Translations under genes and position numbers: made by a program
Notes under the pieces: model-generated
Database searches by the model: none
What the model was told of the DNA's origin: nothing
What the model saw: the letters and a program-made list of their open reading frames with translations, nothing else
Assembly: GCA_964614855.1 (NCBI GenBank)
Contig: CAZTMX010000163.1
Span: 1 to 6,439 of the forward strand
Direction: 5' to 3'
Length of the DNA: 6,439 bases
Source: CAWJHE01 sp964614855
Lineage (GTDB): Bacteria > Chloroflexota > Anaerolineae > Anaerolineales > UBA4823
In this document: positions 1 through 4,361 of the stretch, piece after piece
How the letters are laid out: every line of letters starts with the position of its first letter
Position numbering within the stretch: position 1 is the first letter of the stretch

Positions 1-281
1 ATTCCATTTATGCCGATTCAGCACCTGACAATATACGAACCATTACCACAACCCTCACCAGCATAGGCATCATGGCTAGATATAAGGGCTTCTTCCAGAC
101 CAGTATGTATATCAGTTACAGCATGGCAGGCCAGGGCTACCGGGTCGAATGCGGGGCGCTCGGCTCAGGGGGTATAGCCACCTTAGGGAAGAGTTATGCA
201 TGGAACATCAAGGTGGAGGACGCCACAGATTATTGGATATACCATGCAGGTACTATTTACTGCCCAGCCTATACGCCGTAA
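1..281 (+). CDS. Secreted CYINW/GFFQ-family protein, C-terminal fragment
   Basis: This is the 3' end of a gene whose start lies left of the window. The frame is open from base 3 and ends at TAA 279-281, giving 92 visible residues. The ATG at 72 is internal: the residues before it (IYADSAPDNIRT, then ITTTLTSIGI) align with the matching beta-rich stretch of the next gene. Shared with that paralogue are GFFQ, YIS, a G-x-G pair, V-x-CG, LG and H-x-G-x3-CPA, so the fold and probably one disulphide (the CG and CPA cysteines) are conserved. Alternating hydrophobic residues suggest a beta-sandwich. It ends directly after the CPA motif (CPAYTP) and lacks the tail of its neighbour. Function is unknown. 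Export is inferred from the signal peptide of the paralogue. The next gene starts 24 nt later, so co-transcription is likely. Confidence 0.8.
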   Translation, partial: SIYADSAPDNIRTITTTLTSIGIMARYKGFFQTSMYISYSMAGQGYRVECGALGSGGIATLGKSYAWNIKVEDATDYWIYHAGTIYCPAYTP

Positions 282-291
282 CTTGCCTGCC

Positions 292-297
292 AGGAGG
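292..297 (+). promoter_or_regulatory. Ribosome-binding site AGGAGG
   Basis: AGGAGG lies 8 nt before ATG 306. The in-frame GTG at 297 overlaps this element and so cannot be its target. The site therefore fixes the start of the secreted-protein gene at 306 and removes three residues from the longest reading. Confidence 0.85.
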
Positions 298-305
298 TGG
301 TTATA

Positions 306-935
306 ATGACCCCATTAAAGGACCGCACAAAGGTGCTTGGGTTTGGCTGCATCCTGATTTGCCTGGCACTGATCCTTTCCCCGCCTTCCAGCCGCATCGC
401 CGCCCAGACGAGCAAACCTGGCGCGCTCGCTATTGCACCTCAAACGGCAGCCAGCGGCATCGTGCTACCACAATCATCGGGCGCTCCCGCAAACAAATCA
501 AACCCCCAGCAACGCGCCAGCCTCGGTTGGGATGCGGAGATGCCAGAAACAGATGACATGGACAGTATGACTCCACACTGCTACAAGCTCCAGCCGCGCA
601 CAGATAGATGTTATATCAACTGGTACGATATTGCAGTTCAAGTTGATGATCCCGTCAGCATTACGAGTATCACCATAAAGATTGACGGAAAGATGCGCGC
701 CAATTACCAGGGTTTTTTCCAGAATAATGCCTATATATCAGATAAGGTAAATGGTCTCGGCTTCCAGGTATCCTGCGGATATGAGGGTGCGGATGGTTAT
801 GCCGGATTGGGCTCCAGACACACATATGCTATCTCTTATGTCAATTCGCTTGGCAACGGCGAGCTGCACACCGGTTATGTCCACTGTCCGGCGAATAATC
901 TGCTGCATGTTTATTTGCCGCTGTTGAGCAAGTAA
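306..935 (+). CDS. Secreted CYINW/GFFQ-family protein with YLPL C-terminal tail
   Basis: The protein has 209 residues, and its start is set by AGGAGG 8 nt upstream. Residues 1-34 look like a signal peptide: basic residues (K5, R7, K9), a hydrophobic core at about 10-25, and likely cleavage near IAA-Q (33/34). Residues 35-90 are low-complexity, rich in Ala, Pro, Ser and Gln, and probably a linker. Residues 91-197 form the domain shared with the preceding gene: C92, C102 in CYINW, the GFFQ motif at 136-139, C157 in SCG, and C194 in CPA. The four cysteines could form two disulphides, consistent with life outside the cell. The C-terminus adds HVYLPLLSK beyond the shared domain. I recognise no enzymatic motif; a binding or surface role is a guess. 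It is probably in an operon with the paralogue 24 nt upstream. Confidence 0.85.
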   Translation: MTPLKDRTKVLGFGCILICLALILSPPSSRIAAQTSKPGALAIAPQTAASGIVLPQSSGAPANKSNPQQRASLGWDAEMPETDDMDSMTPHCYKLQPRTDRCYINWYDIAVQVDDPVSITSITIKIDGKMRANYQGFFQNNAYISDKVNGLGFQVSCGYEGADGYAGLGSRHTYAISYVNSLGNGELHTGYVHCPANNLLHVYLPLLSK

Positions 936-1016
936 TTGTTCATGCGCACCATTTCATCAAAATCGCTCCATGTTTCGCGCCTCGTTTCAATTGCTGGGAT
1001 GCGTTAGAACAATTAC
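932..1016. repeat. 10-bp perfect inverted repeat between convergent genes
   Basis: GTAATTGTTC at 932-941 is the exact reverse complement of GAACAATTAC at 1007-1016, with 65 nt between. The left arm contains the stop codon of the secreted-protein gene. The right arm ends 2 nt before the stop of the convergent membrane-protein gene. There is no T-tract, so this is not a classical intrinsic terminator, and no other one is visible in 936-1018. It could help end transcription from both sides or be chance. Confidence 0.35.
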
Positions 1017-1018
1017 GC

Positions 1019-1714
1019 TCATTTCTCTTGCACAGGTTTGACCGCGCGCAGATAACCTGCGAAGATGACCAGGGCGCCAAGAAATTCTAAAATATACAAT
1101 GCGCTGCTGACGCCGATGCGGCTGAAGATGCCGCCAAAAGCCGGCAGGATCGCGCCAAAGGCGATCAAAACATTCCCGATCGCGCGGTTGAGCATCACCC
1201 TTTTGCGCCAAAACTGCCAGGCCGAATATGCCGCGCCGCCCACCAGGGTCACTGTGCCGTACAGATTGAAAAAAGGTGTCAGCGAGCGCACACCGGGGGT
1301 GACAATGGCATGTCCGCTCAGCTCACTGCCGGTGTGCAGGCTGCTGGTCATAAGAGAGGGATCTAGCTCGGCGCCAAAAACACGCACTGCTCCGTAGATC
1401 GAGCCTGCCAGCAACAAGATCATTAAACCATTCGCCAATCGCCGTTTCGCCAGTAGATATACTGTGCCTTGCCCCAGCCAGGCAGCCACCAGCAGCGCTC
1501 CAAAAAGGTACCACAGGCGGAACACCAGTGGGTTCCAGCCCAAGGCGCCGTAATAGGCTTCGCAAAAACCACCGATGCCGTAGAAGACCATGCCGGTGCC
1601 CCACAGCAAGTGGTGCGCCCCGCCGCGCTGGCTGAAGCGGCGCAGGATCAGAAATGCAAAGAGAAAGCTTAGCACACTGGAGAGAAATGGGACGAGCGTA
1701 TTAAATATATTCAT
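1019..1714 (-). CDS. Seven-helix integral membrane protein, function unknown
   Basis: The protein has 231 residues. ATG at 1714-1712 is preceded by AGGAG (1720-1724 on the plus strand) with 5 nt spacing, which supports this start. Seven hydrophobic segments are visible at about 5-25, 37-57, 65-88, 94-112, 147-167, 179-199 and 203-222. A loop of about 33 residues containing acidic residues lies between helices 4 and 5. Basic clusters follow helix 1 (RRFSQR), helix 3 (KRR) and helix 5 (RKR); by the positive-inside rule these odd-numbered exits would be cytoplasmic, putting the N-terminus outside. No kinase, transporter or enzyme motif is visible, and the protein ends shortly after helix 7, so it is not a receptor kinase with a fused output domain. 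A 47-residue membrane protein gene lies 94 nt upstream on the same strand. It converges on the secreted-protein operon. Confidence 0.8.
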   Translation of the reverse strand: MNIFNTLVPFLSSVLSFLFAFLILRRFSQRGGAHHLLWGTGMVFYGIGGFCEAYYGALGWNPLVFRLWYLFGALLVAAWLGQGTVYLLAKRRLANGLMILLLAGSIYGAVRVFGAELDPSLMTSSLHTGSELSGHAIVTPGVRSLTPFFNLYGTVTLVGGAAYSAWQFWRKRVMLNRAIGNVLIAFGAILPAFGGIFSRIGVSSALYILEFLGALVIFAGYLRAVKPVQEK

Positions 1715-1778
1715 GATAACTCCTGAGAAGATTTGGTATGGATTTTCTTTCTGGTTGGTTGATTCATAGTGGACAACA

Positions 1779-1800
1779 TTGCAGCAGGGAGAAGCTGCAA
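1779..1800 (-). other. Hairpin between the two minus-strand membrane genes
   Basis: TTGCAGC and GCTGCAA form a perfect 7-bp stem around an 8-nt loop, 8 nt past the stop of the 47-residue protein gene. No T-run follows in the direction of transcription, so a full terminator is unlikely. It could be an intercistronic RNA structure that changes relative expression of the two genes. Confidence 0.4.
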
Positions 1801-1808
1801 CTGCACGA

Positions 1809-1952
1809 TCATACTATGCCCAATAAGACCATTACCGCGAAAACTGCCAGGACAACAATCACAGCCAGGATGACCAATAGAGCGATCGGGATCAGTTTTT
1901 CATACACAGGCGGATACCGGCGGGGAAAACGGTTCTTTCGAGGCTCTTTCAT
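1809..1952 (-). CDS. Small single-pass membrane protein, 47 residues
   Basis: I found this by reading the minus strand: ATG at 1952-1950, stop TGA at 1811-1809. The N-terminus (1-20) is strongly basic and proline-rich, with K2, K6, R5, R8, R11 and R12 and the run RRYPPVYEKL. It is followed by an unbroken hydrophobic segment from about 21 to 47 made of Ile, Leu, Val and Ala. The charge pattern predicts a cytoplasmic N-terminus and one membrane helix ending at the C-terminus, a tail-anchor-like arrangement. GGAG (1961-1964 on the plus strand) lies 8 nt before the start. The gene is 94 nt upstream of the seven-helix protein gene on the same strand and may share its transcript. Function is unknown; such proteins often act as small partners of larger membrane proteins, which is inference here. 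A longer frame on the opposite strand is its shadow. Confidence 0.8.
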   Translation of the reverse strand: MKEPRKNRFPRRYPPVYEKLIPIALLVILAVIVVLAVFAVMVLLGIV

Positions 1953-2040
1953 ATGGATAGCTCCGAGAATTTCCGGCTGGAGTGCCCAGGCCGGGTGAAA
2001 GCAAACCGGCAGCAGACGCCGGATCAGATGACAATTGGAA

Positions 2041-2068
2041 TTTATACTACTTTATGAAAAAAAGACAA
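2041..2068 (-). promoter_or_regulatory. Candidate sigma70-type promoter, minus strand
   Basis: On the minus strand TTGTCT (2068-2063) is followed after 16 nt by TATAAA (2046-2041), matching the -35 and -10 consensus at 4/6 and 5/6. It would start RNA near 2034 and give a leader of about 80 nt before the 47-residue protein gene. The AT-rich setting makes chance matches common. Confidence 0.3.
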
Positions 2069-2114
2069 TGTAGATTTATGGAGATTCACAGAGGAAAATT
2101 TCAGTATTTCACTA

Positions 2115-2145
2115 TCCCCGGTGGGGGAAATTCATACCACCACCG
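2115..2145. repeat. Small GC-rich inverted repeats upstream of a promoter
   Basis: TCCCC (2115-2119) can pair with GGGGA (2124-2128), and CGGTGG (2119-2124) can pair with CCACCG (2140-2145). The two pairings exclude each other. They form a GC-rich island in AT-rich DNA ending 4 nt before the -35 box of the plus promoter. They could be an activator or repressor site; no protein can be assigned. Confidence 0.3.
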
Positions 2146-2148
2146 CTA

Positions 2149-2177
2149 TTGAACACAAACTTAAATTATTGTATACT
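2149..2177 (+). promoter_or_regulatory. Candidate sigma70-type promoter of the acetyltransferase leader
   Basis: TTGAAC (2149-2154) and TATACT (2172-2177) are separated by exactly 17 nt and match the consensus at 4/6 and 5/6. RNA would start near 2184. It points to the acetyltransferase gene, whose start codon is 175 nt further on, past an intrinsic terminator. Confidence 0.55.
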
Positions 2178-2183
2178 TTTTTT

Positions 2184-2358
2184 AGCCTTCCCTCGATCCG
2201 TTGCACAAATCTTAGCTTGCAGCAGCAAACTTAGTGCAAGCTCGAAGCACAGCATGAAGCAAATCATTAAGCAAATCTTGAAGAAATCTGAAATTACACC
2301 GAGGCTGCTGGCGGATAGCTGCCAGCAGCCTTTTTTATACTGATAAAGGAGGCAGACC
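2184..2358 (+). promoter_or_regulatory. Structured leader, possible attenuator or small RNA
   Basis: This stretch lies between the plus promoter and the acetyltransferase start and contains competing pairings. AGCTTGCA (2214-2221) pairs perfectly with TGCAAGCT (2235-2242). TTGCAC (2201-2206) can instead pair with GTGCAA (2234-2239). CAGCAGC (2220-2226) is complementary to GCTGCTG (2304-2310) in the 5' arm of the downstream terminator, so it could act as an antiterminator. Three imperfect 12-nt repeats start at 2257, 2269 and 2281. No T-box, SAM, TPP or other riboswitch consensus was recognised. Alternatively 2184-2336 is an independent small RNA. Pairing was judged by eye, without energy calculation. 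Confidence 0.45.
2302..2336 (+). terminator. Intrinsic terminator in the acetyltransferase leader
   Basis: AGGCTGCTGGC (2302-2312) and GCCAGCAGCCT (2321-2331) form a perfect 11-bp stem with an 8-nt loop. The 3' arm runs into six T (2331-2336). It works on the plus strand only. No plus-strand gene ends just before it, and the acetyltransferase ribosome-binding site begins at 2345, so it most likely controls that gene or ends a small RNA. Confidence 0.85.
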
Positions 2359-2931
2359 GTGGTCGAAAAAAACACAAGAGAAAAGATGCTGGCCGGGGAG
2401 CTTTACAACTGTCTCGACCCCGGGCTGGATATCGAGCGCCAGGAATTTAAGAAATTGTTGCGGCGTTATAACCTGAGTGAAACGGCAAGGGAACGACAGG
2501 AACTCCTCCGGGATATGCTCGGTGGTCTTGGGCAGAATTCCATCATCGAGTCGCCTTTTTTCTGTGTCTACGGCAAGAACATCTATCTCGGCGATTATGT
2601 CTATTTGAATTTCCAATGCACTATCCTGGATTGCAACGAGGTGCGCATCGGTAACCATGTCATGCTCGGACCCGGCGTACAGATCTACACACCCGCCCAT
2701 GTGCTGCAAGCTGAAGCGCGCAACCAGGGCTGGGAGCAAGCCAAGGGGATCATCATCGAGGATAACGTGTGGCTGGGCGGCAGCGCTATCCTCTTGCCCG
2801 GGGTGAGAATCGGGCGAAACGCCGTGGTGGGTGCTGGTGCTGTTGTCACGCACGACGTGCCGCCAAATACAGTTGCGGCGGGCAATCCGGCCAGAGTGAT
2901 CAGGGAGATCGAAGTAGAAGAAGGAGAATAG
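2359..2931 (+). CDS. Sugar O-acetyltransferase, maltose/galactoside acetyltransferase-like
   Basis: The protein has 190 residues, close to the usual length of the LacA/Maa/NodL family, which moves acetyl from acetyl-CoA to a sugar hydroxyl in the cytoplasm. The start is GTG, with AAAGGAGG (2345-2352) 6 nt upstream. Residues 5-60 form the helical N-terminal Mac domain, with the typical MLAGELY at 10-16. From about 61 a left-handed beta-helix of hexapeptide repeats follows (IGNHVMLGPGVQI, then IIIEDNVWLGGSAILLPGV and IGRNAVVGAGAVV). H114 in TPAH is the expected catalytic base. AGNPARVIR (174-182) is the normal C-terminal signature. The protein appears intact. The true substrate is unknown; family members acetylate various sugars, possibly to detoxify or modify them. 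Expression probably depends on read-through of the leader terminator. The next gene is convergent, 14 nt away. Confidence 0.92.
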   Translation: MVEKNTREKMLAGELYNCLDPGLDIERQEFKKLLRRYNLSETARERQELLRDMLGGLGQNSIIESPFFCVYGKNIYLGDYVYLNFQCTILDCNEVRIGNHVMLGPGVQIYTPAHVLQAEARNQGWEQAKGIIIEDNVWLGGSAILLPGVRIGRNAVVGAGAVVTHDVPPNTVAAGNPARVIREIEVEEGE

Positions 2932-2945
2932 AGTCTCTCCAACCT

Positions 2946-3311
2946 TCAGCCGCCCGCCGGTTTGTGCTGCATCATCCGTGTCAAGACGAGATCGGCGCAA
3001 TATGCCAGGGCGATTCCAATCCCATTCGCCAGATAATCGAATGGGTCATACACATTGGTCATCACGGCAAAGCCATTGGTGAGCTCGAAGAGTTCAACAA
3101 TTGCCAGCGCAATGAAAGCGATCCAGATGCGGTGCAGCCAGGGAGATACTGCGAAGGTGACCAGGAAAAAAGTCGCAAACGATGCAGCCAGATTGCCAAG
3201 ATAGGCATGACCGAGGTCGCCGATGGAGGCGCGAAACCAGGTCTTGCTGAGCAAGGCGATGGTTCCAAGGAGAACCATCAGGATATTTCTAATTTTTTGG
3301 CGTGTGTTCAT
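2946..3311 (-). CDS. VanZ/DUF2809-like small membrane protein
   Basis: The protein has 121 residues from ATG 3311-3309, which is preceded by AAGGG with 9 nt spacing. An in-frame ATG at 3335 would add MPAQGFYS. The frame remains open into the assembly gap, but that upstream part looks like intergenic repeat, so the shorter start is preferred. Four hydrophobic segments lie at about 7-23, 36-54, 61-75 and 93-110. The layout matches the DUF2809/VanZ type: G31-D32 early, an acidic VELFEL in the third segment (E73, E76), then D89-x2-D92 before a Gly-rich last helix. VanZ-like proteins are linked to cell-envelope or antibiotic traits, but DUF2809 has no established role and I assign none. It converges on the acetyltransferase gene; a weak ggaga/tctcc hairpin at 2923-2940 spans the junction without a T-tract. 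Confidence 0.7.
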   Translation of the reverse strand: MNTRQKIRNILMVLLGTIALLSKTWFRASIGDLGHAYLGNLAASFATFFLVTFAVSPWLHRIWIAFIALAIVELFELTNGFAVMTNVYDPFDYLANGIGIALAYCADLVLTRMMQHKPAGG

Positions 3312-3332
3312 TGAATAAAACCCTTGTGCCGG

Positions 3333-3372
3333 CATGAAGGTGAGATCCTTGGGTTTCTTCAGGCTGTCTAAC
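3333..3372. repeat. Possible dispersed intergenic repeat at the gap edge
   Basis: GTGAGATCCTTGGG followed by TTTCTTCAGGCTGTC resembles, from memory, the common bacterial dispersed repeat of the type GAGATCCTTC...CTCAGGATGAC. It ends exactly at the run of N, where assemblers often break on repeats. Only one copy is visible in this window, so the repeat nature is inference. Confidence 0.3.
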
Positions 3373-3472
3373 NNNNNNNNNNNNNNNNNNNNNNNNNNNN
3401 NNNNNNNNNNNNNNNNNNNNNNNNNNNNNNNNNNNNNNNNNNNNNNNNNNNNNNNNNNNNNNNNNNNNNNNN
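3373..3472. other. Assembly gap, 100 N
   Basis: There are exactly 100 ambiguous bases, the conventional filler for a scaffold gap of unknown size. Gene order across it is not proven. The 50 nt that follow (3473-3522), up to the stop of the LysM gene, hold no supportable feature. Confidence 0.98.
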
Positions 3473-3522
3473 GACCTGGCTGCAGTCATCACCATCGCCC
3501 GGCCCAGAAAACCAGCATATCA

Positions 3523-3777
3523 CTATTTCAAATCAGCCGGCAGCTCCGGGATATTGAGCTTCAATCCGCTGGCGAGCTTGTTCGGGTTGTCGCCGATCTT
3601 TGCCTTGTTTTCCTCGTAAATCAGGCGCCAATACTTTTCGGTGGCATGCCCGTAATACTCCAACGCCAGCGCCCCCAGCGTCTCGCCGGCCTTGACTTCG
3701 TGTACGGTGATAAAGCGCTCGAGCGCAGCTTTCACCTGAGCCTTTTTGTTTTTGCCAATGTTTTCGATTTCAGCCAT
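3523..3777 (-). CDS. Small cytoplasmic LysM-domain protein
   Basis: The protein has 84 residues. ATG at 3777-3775 is preceded by GGAGG with 6 nt spacing. Residues 1-22 are polar and helical with no signal peptide or membrane segment. Residues about 24-78 form one LysM domain: VHEVKAGETLGALA at the front, YYGHATEKYWRLIYEENK in the middle, then IGDNP and a final GLKLNIPEL. The pattern resembles the LysM part of Kbp/YgaU-type proteins and the LysM proteins of contractile tail or injection systems, in which the domain is cytoplasmic. The Kbp BON domain is absent. Peptidoglycan binding is the usual LysM role, but the lack of an export signal argues against it here. No tail or injection-system gene is visible, though the gap lies 50 nt downstream. 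The gene is transcribed separately from the operon upstream, which ends at a terminator. Confidence 0.85.
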   Translation of the reverse strand: MAEIENIGKNKKAQVKAALERFITVHEVKAGETLGALALEYYGHATEKYWRLIYEENKAKIGDNPNKLASGLKLNIPELPADLK

Positions 3778-3874
3778 GGTATACCTCCAAAAAGCAATTT
3801 ATAGTATATTTATCAAATTTCAAAGAATTTCACTATTCTCAGGGTGTAATAATATACATGATCCTCTACTAATT

Positions 3875-3902
3875 ATTATAAGTCATATTTCTTGTTATTA
3901 AA
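3875..3902 (-). promoter_or_regulatory. Weak candidate promoter for the LysM gene
   Basis: On the minus strand a perfect TATAAT (3880-3875) follows TTTAAT (3902-3897) after 16 nt. The -10 is ideal, but the -35 matches at only 3/6. A promoter is expected here because a terminator lies just upstream, but 3790-3905 is so AT-rich that several -10-like hexamers occur. Confidence 0.25.
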
Positions 3903-3915
3903 GCCATTAGTGGAT

Positions 3916-3959
3916 AAAAAAGAAAAAGCGGATCGGATTTCAGGAATATCCGACCCGCT
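3916..3959 (-). terminator. Intrinsic terminator of the oxidoreductase operon
   Basis: Read on the minus strand, AGCGGGTCGGAT (3959-3948) and ATCCGATCCGCT (3938-3927) form a 12-bp stem with a single G-U pair and a 9-nt loop. It is followed by TTTTCTTTTTT (3926-3916). It lies 65 nt past the ferredoxin-subunit stop codon. The stretch between (3960-4024) shows no gene. Confidence 0.9.
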
Positions 3960-4024
3960 CTTCTTAAGAGAGGAGAATTTTCGCTTGGTGCATTTACAGC
4001 ACAGATGTCTCCTGTCACGAATCC

Positions 4025-4360
4025 TTATTTAGGTGCAAACAACACCAAATGCGATTTATCTTCCATCTCCTTGGCTAATTCCTCAACTTTGCCGAATTTT
4101 ATGACATTTGCCTGGCAGTGATGCACACAAGTTGGCAGCTTACCTTTCTTCACCCGCTCGCCGCAAAGGTTACACAGCTCGGTCGGCACTGGAATATAGG
4201 TATACTGCCATTTATCACCTTCTATCTGCCATGGGCCTATATCGGCAATCTGGATGCCCCACTTGCCAACCGGGATATTATGTTCCATCTGGCAGGCAAT
4301 CTCGCAGGTATGACAACCGGTGCAGTATTCATAATCGATCAATAAACCGTAGCGGGCCAT
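4025..4360 (-). CDS. Small [4Fe-4S] ferredoxin subunit of a Mo/W oxidoreductase
   Basis: The protein has 111 residues and eight cysteines in two groups: C13-x2-C16-x2-C19-x3-C23 (CTGCHTCEIAC) and C63-x2-C66-x11-C78-x3-C82 (CNLCGERVKKGKLPTCVHHC). This is the pattern of DmsB/NrfC-type electron-transfer subunits reduced to two [4Fe-4S] clusters, about half the size of a four-cluster DmsB. It should pass electrons between the catalytic subunit and an outside partner. It has no signal peptide and no membrane anchor. The start is ATG 4360-4358; GAGGAG (4368-4373 on the plus strand) lies inside the last codons of the catalytic subunit gene with 7 nt spacing, so the two genes are 1 nt apart and probably translationally coupled. 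No membrane-anchor subunit gene follows; a terminator does. Hand counts give about 50% GC, above that of its partner gene. Confidence 0.9.
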   Translation of the reverse strand: MARYGLLIDYEYCTGCHTCEIACQMEHNIPVGKWGIQIADIGPWQIEGDKWQYTYIPVPTELCNLCGERVKKGKLPTCVHHCQANVIKFGKVEELAKEMEDKSHLVLFAPK

Positions 4361-4361
4361 T

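Noticed and set aside
72..281. ATG 72 as the start of a 69-residue protein
   Set aside because: The frame is open to the left edge and the residues before ATG 72 align with the paralogue, so the gene starts outside the window.
297..305. GTG at 297 as start of the secreted protein
   Set aside because: It overlaps the AGGAGG element itself; ATG 306 has the correct 8-nt spacing.
1779..1800. Hairpin as terminator of the 47-residue protein gene
   Set aside because: It has a 7-bp stem but no T-run after it; kept only as an RNA structure.
1738..1998. Plus-strand 86-residue frame
   Set aside because: It lies over the convincing 47-residue membrane protein gene on the opposite strand and has no visible ribosome-binding site or recognisable domain.
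2106..2115. Shared ATTTCACTAT at 2106-2115 and about 3828-3837 as a common operator
   Set aside because: Ten-base matches are expected by chance many times in a window this size, and the contexts relative to genes differ.
2184..2340. 6S, SRP, tmRNA or T-box RNA
   Set aside because: None of the conserved sequence blocks of these RNAs was found; only a generic structured leader can be supported.
2166..2375. Minus-strand 69-residue hydrophobic frame
   Set aside because: It crosses the terminator, leader and promoter of the acetyltransferase and has no plausible independent signals.
2335..3000. Minus-strand 221-residue frame opposite the acetyltransferase
   Set aside because: It is antisense to a clear acyltransferase gene and shows no family pattern of its own.
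3473..3495. Minus-strand gene start (MVMTAAR...) running into the gap
   Set aside because: Only seven residues are visible, with no good ribosome-binding site, and the rest is N.
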